A stretch of 64,000 nucleotides of DNA from Silene conica (taxonomy: Eukaryota > Streptophyta > Magnoliopsida > Caryophyllales > Caryophyllaceae), in the NCBI GenBank assembly GCA_029255685.2, contig CM055312.2, positions 51,556,202-51,620,201 of the forward strand. The letters are read 5' to 3'. Numbering within the stretch: position 1 is the first letter of the stretch; every line of letters begins with the position of its first letter. The notes under the pieces were generated by a model, which searched no databases, was not told the DNA's origin, and was given only the letters and a program-made list of their open reading frames with translations. This document shows, piece by piece, positions 33,751 to 45,400 of this stretch. The translations under genes and the position numbers were made by a program.

Positions 33751-34690
33751 ATTCTAGTCTTAGTTTATTTTATGTTTAATAAGGACTAATGTGTTTTCTA
33801 GTCCAAGTAGGAGTCTTTGTAAGAGTCCTAGTACAAATAGGAAATCCTAATATAAATAGGAATCCTAGTTGTGATAGGATTCGTAGTCCTAGTAGAATTA
33901 GGAATCCTAGTTGTTGTAGGATTTGTAATCCTAAAAGGATTAGGTTTTCTAGTGTGTGTAGGATTCACAATCCTAATAGAATAAGGAGTCCTACTAGTTT
34001 TTGGATTCATAGTTAGTTTAGGAATAAGAGTCTTAATCCTAGTCAAACTAGATGTTTGACCTTAAGTAGGATTAGGGTTTTCTAGCTAGTAGTAATTAAG
34101 GTATTCCTACCATAATTAGAATAGGATTTTCGGCCATACACCCTATAAATAGGGCAGCCATATACAATTGTTAGATCATCCAATTCAAGTTATAAATTAA
34201 AAATCTCTTTGTTAAGTTTTACTTACAAACCTAAAGTATCTGTGTGAGCTTTAAACCCGAAGTATCGGGTATCTGTGTGAGCTTGATCAATTATCCTATC
34301 CATCGACAATCATAAATCATTCATTAAATCGTTTCACAAATCTTTCAAGTATTAAGTGTCGTGCCTTATTACGCCATCAACAATCTTCATTCAAGAACAT
34401 CAAGAAACACCAAGATCCGTCACCACCGTTGACCACCAACGTGACCACCGCCACGTCACCACCACCGTCCATCCATTCGTTCATTATACATCGTTCTTGG
34501 TTATTTTTCGTTCTTTATTCATTCAAGATTGTAATATTTTATAAGTATTTTTATTCCGCTGCAACATACGTATTTTTGTTGATCGTCTTAAAAGATTATC
34601 ACCCCAAATACGCATCAGAAGATCTAGAACGAGCCATGGAATCACTGCAAAATTGCCCAAGCAGGAAGACAGAGATCGTGCAGTCGCCTT
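33751..34690. other. Unassigned LTR-like region with palindromic array
   Basis: No gene is seen. The left third holds an array of TAGGATT/AATCCTA words (see the separate entry). Then comes a promoter-like CCCTATAAATAGGGC (near 34141-34155) followed by pyrimidine- and A-rich sequence. The arrangement resembles an LTR with U3 repeats, TATA box and R/U5, but I could not fix its ends or a target duplication. Confidence 0.4.
33800..34075. repeat. Degenerate array of TAGGA/TCCTA palindromes
   Basis: About a dozen units of the type TAGGAATCCTAGTTGT or TAGGATTNGTAGTCCTA follow one another at about 18-24 bp. Each unit is itself palindromic (TAGGAnnTCCTA). The series becomes more degenerate toward 34075. 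Confidence 0.8.
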
Positions 34691-35369
34691 CATGCAGCCT
34701 CTCTCTTTTAATCTTGTTGTTATAGAGTAATTGGTCGCATACTTAAAGACTATAGTATTTGTGATTATTATGAAATAGATGTATAGTAATAATTAAATTA
34801 TAACATGGTTGGTAAATGTTTTGTAAGAGAGCTTAGTCTATGCGATTATGTATGGTGTAATGGCGAAAAAAGACGATTACTTGATAATAAACATATTTGT
34901 CGTGATTTTCTCTTTTCGTTATTAAGGGCACAACTTCTTACTTATTGACTTGTTGAAGATATTTAATTTCCTTGCATATATATAGATATCGGAGTCAACA
35001 AATTAAATGATGGCAGTGCATGGAGATAAAAGAAGCAAATTAAATCTGGAAATCACTTTTAGGAGTAGTTTTTATATAGTCGTACCTTTTGGCTTGGATT
35101 AATCTTTTGCGGGCATTTTATTATTTTTGCGTAAAAAAATTTCTCTTGTTCGGATGTAATAATTACAATAGTACAATAGTTCTTTTCAATTTTCAAACCA
35201 TGTAATTTGACAATGCATTTTTAATTTTGTGATATAAAATTTGGTTTCTTATATAATCTAGTTAAATTAATGTTGTTTACATACGACTTATGATTTCATC
35301 TAATAATCTATATGTTTTAATTTAATCAACTTGAAAAAAATACTAAGAGTAGTAAGAAAATTTTCAACT
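34691..35369. other. AT-rich stretch without recognised feature
   Basis: No convincing coding sequence, splice structure or repeat boundary is visible. It may be the interior of the CACTA element that ends at 35594. Confidence 0.4.
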
Positions 35370-35594
35370 GCAGATAAAGCGTCAAGAAATTTTAAGATTA
35401 CGACGCAAATAAGCGTAGGTAAATCGTGACGCTTAAAGGTGTCAGGGCTCTTGACACGTTAAAGCGTCGACAAGGGTACACTAAAAAGTGTCGGAAAATC
35501 TTGACACCCCATGCCTATGCTTTTTGATGCATCGGGGAAAAATAGCGACGAAAAATCTCAATAAAGCGTCGCAAAATGACGATGTGTTGTAGTG
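35370..35594 (-). mobile_element. CACTA terminus with subterminal repeats
   Basis: The right border reads TGTTGTAGTG, that is CACTACAACA on the minus strand. Inside it lie repeated GCGTC/GACGC words (AAAGCGTCGCAAAATGACG, AAAGCGTCGACAAG, CGTGACGCTTAAAG, ATAAAGCGTCAAG). TIR plus subterminal array is the CACTA hallmark. The opposite end was not found, so the element length is unknown. It cut into an LTR remnant on its right. Confidence 0.65.
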
Positions 35595-35947
35595 GATGGT
35601 TTGAAGCTTGAATGAAAATGGTGATAATGAAGTTTGTGTGTTTGTTATGAAATCTGAAAAATAGAGTGGAGAATGACGTAGGGGTTTTGGTGCGTGGGAG
35701 GGTTTGAGTAGAAAAACAAGGGAGAAATTGGCCTAATTTACATGTTAAGCCAAAACGATCGATCGACAAGGTTTAAGACGGTTTTCTTTAGAAATGTTAT
35801 CTTAAAGCTACTATACTCTGAAGACGGACAAAATATTTCTGGTATAGTTATTATACCTCTTAAAATATGTTTTTATCAAAAATAAGGTTTAAGCATAAAA
35901 TATTTTATTAAAGTTAAATTTCAAAGTAGGAATTTCGCGATGCTACA
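35595..35947 (-). repeat. Diverged LTR remnant, same family as the 50808-53816 solo LTR
   Basis: Ordered similarity to about 53410-53816 includes the AATGGTG...GAAATCTGAAAA start, the GGGTTTTG-type block, ACAAGTT/CATGTTAAGCC, GGTTTAAGACGG, AATATTTCTGG and the end GCGATGCTACA (GCGGGATGTTACA there). It appears to be the start of an LTR on the minus strand, truncated by the CACTA terminus at 35594. Confidence 0.55.
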
Positions 35948-37188
35948 ATGATACCCTATTGTTTTTAATCAATTGTTTACAACTTGTACGTTTGATATTT
36001 GCACTAGTTTACATTTCAATAATTTAGCATAATAAAACGAAACCCCCAATAATTGTAACATTGACGTATATTAGAATAGATAAATTTTAAACCCAAAATA
36101 CACCATTCGATGGATCAACTCCGACTTACCAGTTACTAGTTGTTTGTTGAATGTATAAATGTGTTTGATTGAGTGAACAATGACTTGCTCCGATAAGTGG
36201 GCATTAATGGATTGAATTAGGTGGTTTGAGTCTGGTGGAAGGGGTTTGCAAGGGTTAGTCCTCCAAAATCTTAGCCTATAACACTTTGATTTCAAGCTTG
36301 TTGTGATAAGGGAATAATGTCTTGTTTTTTTTTTTAAGTTACCGACCTTGTAAATTTTATTATTAGTTCGGATCGATTGTCCTTTTGTCGTAAAAGCAAT
36401 TTTGGGTAAGTCGTCCCCTTGAAGGCTTTACGTTAACATTATGTTGAAATGCAATGATTAATTAAGAGTCTCGCCTTTCGTGACCATCATCTATGAGAAG
36501 CGGTCTACGAACCATGTTGTAGATGGAATCTCCAAGTTCGCTTAGCCTCATTCAAGCTTTAACTATATATACTTATTCAAGCTGCTTTTGTTTTAGCTAT
36601 GTAGTACTGCGGCTTACCACCAAAATATTAGGGATAGCTCACACTCTTCGATTCAGACCTCGCTCAGCTTTTAGAATAACGGCCATAACAAAGAGGAATG
36701 AACCAGGGGCGAATTCCCTATTATATATATATATATATAGTATATAGGATGCTTCAATAGCTGAACTGCTATCCCCGGAAAACTTTATAAATTTTTCTTT
36801 AAAGTAAAGGGTCAAGCTACTAATAGCCCTTCGGGTTTAGCGTATGGTTATACATATCTATCTCTTGATCCCCCTAGTTATTTTGGAAAAAGAAGCTTTT
36901 TGGGTTAAAATATTCAATAAGACATGTGCGTTCTATACTTGAAAGACGTATCAAAAAAGGGACATCTTATACTCTTCCAACTTTTATATATTCTATTTAA
37001 TCATTATATTTGAATTATTGATTTATTCTTCCCACTTTGGAGTTCTTTATTAACATTAGAATATATTCATTTCTCTAACAAAATGGAATATATCTTTGTG
37101 AAGTTGTACTATAAATTTATAGAGTGGATCTCCAGAAAGCACTAAAAATAATTCAATATCCTTTTGAGTGGGTATCCTAAATATATTA
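35948..37188. other. Unassigned AT-rich flank of Copia-4
   Basis: A short (TA)n run lies at about 36721-36740. Several reading frames of 60-76 codons occur, but none has a recognisable domain or splice context. The DNA just left of 37194 is the target into which Copia-4 inserted. Confidence 0.4.
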
Positions 37189-37193
37189 TTGAG

Positions 37194-37775
37194 TGTTGGT
37201 AATTTAAGTGTAATTACCGGTTCATTTTCCGTAATTTGGGTTTGGTTCAAAGACGGGCAAACTTATAAATAATAAAAGTAGTTCGGGAAGTACGGAGTGT
37301 ACACTAGCCTATTATATTATAAGTTCGTGGTATAGTTGCCTTACGAACGACTATGCGGGGGTCTCCGTTGGGGGTTCGGGGGCAACGCCCCCGAAACTTT
37401 GGCGCCAAATAATTTATCCGAATAAAACGGATTTTGGCAGGTTGATTTCGAAGAGTTGCGACTCTTCAGAAATTTGACTAAATCCTTCCCTTTTTCCCCT
37501 TCATTTCCCTATATATATGGGACGAAACAGATCAGAATTTCCTTACGAGAAAAACTTCTGATTATTCTTCTTGAACAGAAAAGCAAATCTCAGATCAATA
37601 CTTCAAAATTATATCTCTGTTTTCTTGCCAAAAACCGAGGAACATCGTCTTATCTCTGTAGAAAATTCGGAATATCCCAGGCATAATATACGGGACGAAT
37701 TGTTCTATAAGGAAAGCATAGCGATTCGGTGTTGTTTCATTATCTTAATTTCTCTGACAGAATATATTTCTAATA
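37194..37775 (+). repeat. 5' LTR of Copia-4
   Basis: It begins TGTTGGTAATTTAAG and contains a TATA-type core CCCTATATATATGGG (about 37507-37521). A perfect GC hairpin with 9-bp arms TTCGGGGGC and a 3-nt loop lies at 37375-37395. It ends TTTCTAATA. No TGGTATCAGAGC primer site follows, so this lineage may use another tRNA. Confidence 0.85.
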
Positions 37776-37805
37776 ATCTTATAGAACAATTTTATTCTCT
37801 GAAAG

Positions 37806-38429
37806 ATGTTGACTGTGAAGGGTTTGACAGAGAAGATTAGTAAGTTAGAGAAATTCGAAGGTGTGAATTTTAGGAGATGGCAGAAAAAGATGCATTTTCT
37901 TCTTACGACTCTGAAAGTGGTGTACGTTCTGAGCACTCCTGCCCCTGAAGTGGATGATAACAGTACCATAGAGGATTTAAGGAGAAGGAACAAGTGGGAT
38001 AATGACGATTATATATGCAGAGGCCACATCCTTAATAGTATGTCTGATTCCTTGTTTGATATTTATCAGAATATAGGAAGTGCAAAAGAATTATGGGATA
38101 TGTTAGAGTCTAAGTATATTGATGAAGATGCTTCGAGCAAAAAGTTTCAGGTCGGTAATTTTATGAATTATAAGATGCTTGATAGTAGACCTGTCATGGA
38201 ACAATACAATGAACTTTTACGTATTTTGGGCCAATTCGCTCAACATAATATGGAGATGCCAGAGTCTATTTCTGTGTCAAGTATTATTGACAAACTTCCA
38301 CCAAAGTGGAAGGACTTTAAGTATTCTTTAAAGCATAAGAAAGAGGAGATGACTCTTGTCGATCTCGGTAAAACTCTGCGCATTGAGGAATCCTTAAGAG
38401 ATCAGGAATCTTGGAGAAGTGATACATGA
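37806..38429 (+). pseudogene. Copia-4 gag
   Basis: The frame starts MLTVKGLTEKISKLEKFEG and holds the copia gag (UBN2-like) blocks NFRRWQKKMHFLL, ILNSMSDSLFDIYQNIGSAK, LWDMLESKYIDED and SIIDKLPPKWKDFKYSLKHK. A zinc-knuckle-like segment (ICGKSGQFKRDC) follows in the next stretch. It is the particle protein of a broken element. Confidence 0.85.
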
Positions 38430-38753
38430 AAGGCATCTGTTAATATGATGGAGCATGGTGAAAGTTCCAATTCCGAGAAGAAAGGTACTAAACGCCCTAA
38501 TCCCAACAGTGGCAAATCTAACAATTCGAACAAAAAGTCGAAGATGGAATGTTAGATTTGTGGTAAAAGTGGTCAATTTAAACGTGATTGTCGATATGGG
38601 AAAAAGGGAGGAGCGGTAAAGGCAAACAAAGGAAAGTGGCATAAGGATCAGGGGTCTAAGGACCAAGGTCCTTCCCAAAAGCAAGGTAAGAATTTTGTTC
38701 GTGATTTACTTTCTGATGGAAATTATATTCCATATATTCCTGAAGCATTCTTT

Positions 38754-39923
38754 ATGCAGGATGATGCCGTAGTATGGTGGATTGACTCGGGAGCCACAAA
38801 GCACATTTGCAAAAATCGTGGATGGTTCACAAACTATGTTCCCGCTGAAGATGGGGATATAATCTATATGGGGAACGAGTCAACCGCTCCAATTCTCGGA
38901 AGAGGCGAAGTTGTATTGTTGTTTAGTTCTGGAAAATCTATTAGTCTCAAGAATGTATTGCATGTACCTACTGTTCGTAAAAACTTAGTATCTAGTGGAC
39001 AATTATCTAGGTGTGGATATAAACAAGTTATAGAATCAGATAGATATGTTCTATCTAAGTGTGGTTTGTTTATAGGTTTCGGTTATTTGAATAATGGTAT
39101 GTTTATGTTAAATCTGAAGTATGATCATGTAAATAATTTGAATAATGATTATATGAAAGTGGATAATGCTTTGATATGTTCCGATGTTGATTCATCTTCT
39201 TTATGGCATGCTCGTTTAGGCCATGTTCATTATAAACGTTTATTGGTAATGTCTAAGTATGATTTGATTCCGCCTTTTGATATGACTACAAAGAAATGTA
39301 ATTTTTGTATGTTAAACAAAATTACAAGGCAACCTTTTCCGGGTGTAAAACGAACTTCTACGTTGTTGGAACTTATTCATACTGATTTATGTGATTATCA
39401 TTCTACTCCATCTTTAGGAAATAAACATTACTTATTAGTAACATTCATTGATGATTGTACTCGGTTTTGCTATTTGTATTTGTTACATACTAAAGATGAG
39501 GCTATGAGTAAGTTTATTCTTTTTAAGAATGAAGTAGAGTTACAAAAATCTTCTTTAATAAAGAAGATGCGATCAGATAGGGGAGGAGAATACTATGACC
39601 CTGCCTATTTCGGTTCATGTGGGATAATACATGAGGTAACCGCTCCGTATACACCACAACAAAATGGTCTAGCGGAACGGAAAAACAGAACTCTTAAAGA
39701 AATGGTTAACACCATGTTATCTTACTCGGGCCTAAGTAAAGGATTTTGGGGAGAAGCCATGTTAACGGCTTGCTATTTATTAAATAGGATCCCAAATGAA
39801 CAAAATAAAATTACTCCTTATGAACTATGGTATAAAAAGAAACCAAACTTGAATTATCTTCGAGTTTGGGGATGTCGGGCTATCGTTAGATTACCCGATC
39901 CCAAGATTAAAAACTTGGGATAA
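38754..39923 (+). pseudogene. Copia-4 protease and integrase
   Basis: It begins with VVWWIDSGATKHICKNRG (aspartic protease), then VLHVPTVRKNLVSSGQLS, LWHARLGHVHYKRL, CNFCMLNKITRQPFPGVKRT (zinc-binding), LIHTDLCDYHSTPSLGNK, MRSDRGGEYYDPAYF, AERKNRTLKEMVNTMLSYSG and YELWYKKKPNLNYLRVWG. Integrase inserts the DNA copy into chromosomes. It is well preserved, part of an interrupted element. Confidence 0.88.
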
Positions 39924-40156
39924 AGAGGCATTGACTGCATTTTTATTGGATATGCTATGCATTCCAAGGCTTACCGATTCTATGTAATAGAAACAAATGA
40001 TGCAGTGTCAATACACACTGTTATAGAATCTCGTGATGCTATCTTTGATGAAATACGATTTTCTTCTATACCTAGGCCGAGTATGTTAACTCCAACCAAT
40101 GTTGAAGTGGAAAAAGTTGTTGAACCTAATCAGGTTGTAGAAACTCACACAACTAC

Positions 40157-42312
40157 TGTAACACCCCCATTTATTTAAGGGCCTGAACTAGGACTCCTCA
40201 GATAAATAAAGGTGTTACCATCTCGGTTTCCCGAGGCAGTAGATACAAAGGAAGATAAACAGTACTTTAAATTAAATTTAAACTCAAACATGTTCTTACA
40301 TAACCAAAAGATAAAACTGTTCGGATAAAAAAGAAAGTACAACTCATAGACTATTCTCAAGTGAACTACGCTCTAAACAGGTCCGGGTCCAAGCTTCTCA
40401 CTTCCCTAAGCTCCCATAGTCTTTAACCTGTCAATCTGCTCCCCAATAGTTGGTTCATCACAGGTGATCACGAATACACAGGGTCAACCACGAGGTTGAG
40501 TAGGGAAAACCATAAATAGAAAACATTACTATAAATAGAAAGCTGAATATCTCCACTCCGAATCACAGACCCTTTTCTCCGCACCAAACACAGACCCTTT
40601 ATCTCCGCGCCACACAGACCCTTTTATCTCCGCACCAAACACAGACCCTTTATCTCCACACCACACAGACCCTTTTCATCTCCTCATCTCATATCGTATC
40701 ACAGAATATATATAAACAAATATCATAATATACCAACCAAATATTAGTATAAAACATTCATGGAAATCATCAATAACAACTGAGTAATCATTATGATATG
40801 CATCGTATTTCCCCTACCTGTAGTTGCAGAAGCAAATGATAAAATGCGCAACCGTTCTCAGAAGTGCTCCACACGAAAACTTCCACCTAGATAAGTATTA
40901 CTTTAATTAATATTTCCCTAATTCACGTATAGCATACACACGTTCCATTAATAGACACTTCCTATACTTAGAAAGTTTCCCAACAACCAAGTTACCCAAA
41001 ATAGTAACTTTCTAAATATAGTAGCTACTAAAAATAGTAACTCCGACAAGTAAATAAGCACTTGGTTTGAAATTCAAAACTAAGTCTTTACCATAAATAC
41101 CAATTAAACATATACCATAATTATCATATTACCCCTTAAATGCAAATATTCTAAAATCATTAATAAAATTAATAGTGAAAATAAAAATAAGAATAATAAT
41201 AATATTAGTAATAATAGTAAAAATAAGAATAATAAACAACACCACCATTGTCACGAACCCAGCCCTACAACGACCTCAACAACCCGACAAAACAGCCCCT
41301 CAACTCGAACAGCCCTCAACAGCCGTGAACAGGCCCTTCGGCCACCAGTACACGCACCCCCCTAACACTCCTAACCACCTTCTACCACCGCGACATCACC
41401 TCCCTACCCCTGACCTCCGGCGAGCAACCAAAAACCCGTGACAAACACCGCCCTTCACTGACCTGTTCTAAACACCTGCAACCAACCCTCTTAACCCAAC
41501 CGAAACAGACTCAAAACGACACCACCACCAGTACCGACAACCCCTGGAACCACCACGCTGACACACCCTGACACTCGCACTAGACACCACGGTGGTGCCA
41601 CTGTGTCGACCTCCCCCGAGTCAACAGTGGTACCACCTCCCTTACTCCCCCCTGTGACAACCCAAACAGACCCGCGAACTACACCACTCGACTGACACAA
41701 CGAACCCTCCTTTTTACACCACCCGTGATATCCAACCCCCACCACGACTCACCCCTGACCACCTCTTAACCACCATAAGAACAACAAAACAAAACCCATA
41801 ACCAGAACGACACCACAACCCCTCTCGAAAGAGCAACAAACACCAGCAGTATAAACGAATTGCAAATAAACAGACACAGGTTGCGGCTTACCCGTTTTCT
41901 GACTCAAATCGAGGCTAGACCAGGTCACAACAACCGTGAGAGTGTCCTCCTTCTTGGAGTGTGGTGGCGGCTGAGCAAATAGGGTAGAGGTGATTGTAGT
42001 AGATAGGTCAGAAAAGGTGTGTCGAGGCTCCTCATATAAGGCGGCTGAGTAAGGTGTAGGATAGGTTTTAGCAAATAAAGAAGTCGTGGGCTTGTTGTCT
42101 CATGTTTGCACGAAATTCGAGGCCCATGGCCGAGCTGCCATGGGTCCTGGGTTCGAATCCCACCAAATACATTTTACCAACATCATCCCTAGGTGGCTAG
42201 TTCCCCTTTTCGAGTCACAAATAAGACCTAAACAACTCGTATAAAACGAGTACGAGCAAGCTTATAAAACGAAAGATTTAAAATAAAAGTAAGGAAAAAG
42301 CGAGGTATTACA
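40157..42312 (-). repeat. 3' LTR of the Tekay element (2156 bp)
   Basis: On the minus strand it starts TGTAATACCTCGC and ends GGGTGTTACA. It contains a run of CACAGACCCTTT-(A/T)TCTCCGC units (about 40563-40680) and a tRNA-like segment near 42120-42168 (CCATGGC hairpin and GGTTCGAATCCCACC). Short open frames in it are duplicated in the other LTR and are not genes. Confidence 0.92.
40563..40680. repeat. Short tandem array in the Tekay LTR
   Basis: Five units contain CACAGACCCTTT followed by ATCTCCGC or CATCTCC, spaced 22-27 bp. The same array occurs in the other LTR near 48024-48141. Confidence 0.85.
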
Positions 42313-42467
42313 GTCTTCCCTCCTTAAAAAGAACTTCGTCCCGAAGTTCCCATACTTAGGTGACAAAACAATCAACTTACGACACAAACAGCACAACCAG
42401 ACAACTTAAATCACAGAGTGTCACATTCCACCCCCCTTAAAGAAAAGTTACGTCCGCGTAACTTACC

Positions 42468-45400
42468 TCAATCAAAGAGATGTGGGTAACGCTCCCTCAT
42501 AGATGCCTCAGGCTCCCAGGTAGCCTCTTCCTGATTATGATTTGTCCACAGGACTTTTACCAATGACGTCTCCCCATTGCGAGTCTTCCGTATCTTCCTG
42601 TCCAAAATCTCTTTCGGAGTCTCAATGTATGCTAACTGCTCATCGACCTCAATTACCTCATGCTGAAGCACATGTGATGGATCACTCACGTATTTCCTCA
42701 ACTGAGACACATGAAACACATTATGGACCTTGGATAGGGTTGGAGGCAAAGCTAAGCGATATGCCACCTCTCCAACTCTGTCCAAGATCTCAAATGGTCC
42801 AATAAATTTCTGACTCAGTTTGCCACGCTTGCCAAATCTCATCACACCCTTCATCGGAGAGACTTTCAATAGTACCTTCTCTCCGACCTCAAACGAAATA
42901 TCGCTCCTTTTCAGATCGGCATAACTCTTCTGTCGATCCTGAGCGGCCCTCATCCTCTGACGAATAATCTGAACCTGCTCCACCATTTCCTGAATCATAT
43001 CTGGCCCCAAAGTCACAACATCAGCTCGATCATCCCAACACACAGGACTCCGACACTTCCTCCCGTATAGAGCCTCGAAAGGGGCCATGCCTATGCTTGC
43101 ATGGTAACTGTTATTATAAGAAAACTCGATCAACCCCAGTCGATCCTCCCAAGATCCTCCGAACTCAAGTACACAAGCTCTCAACATATCCTCAAGAGTC
43201 TGGATCGTCCGCTCAGTCTGACCATCAGTAGCCGGATGGAAAGCTGTACTCATCTTCAATTGGGTACCCAGAGCGGCCTGCAACTCCTGCCAAAACCTGG
43301 ATATAAACCTCGAGTCCCGATCTGAAACAATATCCTTGGGTACGCCATGCAGTTTGACCACATTCTGAACATACGACTTAGCCAATTCGGCTTTACTCCA
43401 GGTATCTTTCATAGGAATAAAGTGAGCTGACTTAGTTAAACGATCCACGATCACCCAAATCATGTTGTTGCCCCTCTGAGTCCGAGGCAACCCCACAATA
43501 AAGTCCATCGAAATATTCTCCCACTTCCACTCTGGCACATCTAGTGGCTGAACTTTTCCTTGAGGTCTCTTATGCTCCCCTTTCACTCGCTGACACGTCA
43601 AACACCTCGAGACAAACTCTGCAACCTCCTTCTTCATACTCGGCCACCAAAACGTCTTCTTAAGGTCCTTATACAGCTTATCACCCCCTGGGTGAACGGA
43701 ATAAGGAGTAGCATGAGCTTCAGTCAGGATCTTCTTCTTTAGCTCCTCAACATTCGGTACACACCATCTCCCACTGAACCTCAAACTACCGTCGGTATGA
43801 ATACTGAACTTGGATGCCCCATCACCATTCCCATTTTCCACCATCAAACGCCACTTCTGGATTCTCTCATCGCTCTTCTGTAACTCCCGAATCTCCCCAT
43901 ACAACTCAGGCTCCACGGTCAGATCACCAAGAGCATCCCCTTTCCGGATCATGAAAATTCCCATCTCCCTTAACTCGCCATGCAACCTTACTCTCGATCT
44001 GGCACAACTCAAAGCATGTACTGACTTCCTACTTAGAGCGTCAGCTACCACATTCGCCTTGCCCTCGTGGTAGACAATCTGCATATCATAGTCTCCGATC
44101 AACTCTATCCACCTCCTCTGCCTCATGTTCAACTCTTTCTGGGTGTAGATATATTTCAGGCTCTTATGATCAGAAAACACCTTAAAAGTGGCTCCATAAA
44201 GGTAATGACGCCACAATTTCAGTGCAAAGACCACAACGCCCAATTCCAAATCATGAGTCGGATAATTTTCTTCATAGGTCTTCAACTGGCGAGAAGCATA
44301 CGCGATCACTCTCCCATTCTGCATTAGCACACAACCCAGCCCATGCTTTGAAGCGTCGGTGTATACTTCAAAATTATCACTCCCAACTGGCAAGGCCAGG
44401 ATAGGAGCTGTTGTCAGGCGTTCCTTAAGGGTTAGGAACGCCTTCTCACAACTCTCATCCCAGATATAACGGTTCTCCTTCCTCATCAACGACGTCAACG
44501 GTTTTGCTATCTTCGAAAAGTCTTTGACGAATCTCCGGTAATAACCTGCTAACCCCAGAAAACTTCGGATCTCACTCACATTCTTCGGACTTTGCCACTT
44601 AGTCACAGCTTCAATTTTACTAGGGTCCACAGATACCCCCTCTTTGGAAATGACATGCCCCAAGAACGCCACTTTCTCCAACCAGAATTCACACTTACTC
44701 AACTTAGCATTGAGTTTATGTTCTTCCAGAGTCTGAAGTACCTTCCTCAAATGATCTTCGTGCTCCTCCGCATTCTTGGAATATACCAGGATATCATCGA
44801 TAAATACCACCACGAACTTGTCGAGATACGGGCTGAAGACTCGATTCATCAAGTCCATGAACACAGTTGGAGCATTAGTCAATCCAAAGGGCATAACCAC
44901 AAATTCATAGTGGCCATACCTTGTTCGGAAAGCGGTCTTCGGAATATCTTCATCCTTTATCCTCAATTGATGATACCCGGATCTCAAATCAATCTTGGAG
45001 AAAACCCCAGCCCCACTTAACTGATCGAACAAGTCGTCAATTCTCGGCAACGGATAACGATTCTTGATGGTTACATTATTCAGTTCTCGGTAGTCAACAC
45101 ACAACCTCAAACTCCCATCCTTCTTTTTCACAAATAATACAGGTGCTCCCCAGGGCGACACACTGGGTCGGATGAACCCTTTCTCAGCTAGCTCATCCAA
45201 TTGCTTCTTCAACTCCTCCATTTCTTTCGGTCCCATACGGTACGGTGATTTAGATATTGGTCCCGCTCCTGGTTTGAGGTCAATGGAAAATTCCACTTCC
45301 CTCCTCGGCGGTAACCCTGGAACGTCGTCTCGAAGAACTCCCTCAAACTCCCGTACCACAGGTATCTCACTAGTCTTGGGGGTCTCAGCCTCACAATCCC

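Noticed and set aside
34356-34725. Frames of 62-98 codons in the 34.4-kb region
   Set aside because: They are low-complexity Thr/His/Ser-rich text with no domain or splice context, probably R/U5-like or spacer sequence.
36700-36780. hAT-type terminus (CAGGGGCGAATTCCC)
   Set aside because: No partner terminus or 8-bp duplication could be found, and one short match is not enough.
41175-41441. 88-codon Pro/His-rich frame, also at 48636-48902
   Set aside because: It lies inside both Tekay LTRs as identical copies, has low complexity and no domain. It is LTR sequence, not a gene.
41491-41745. Gly/Val-rich 84-codon frame, also at 48952-49206
   Set aside because: It is an antisense frame within the LTR, duplicated by the LTR pair; composition only.
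42100-42175. A tRNA gene
   Set aside because: There is a B-box match, but the A-box is far too close, no acceptor stem pairs and no anticodon arm is found.
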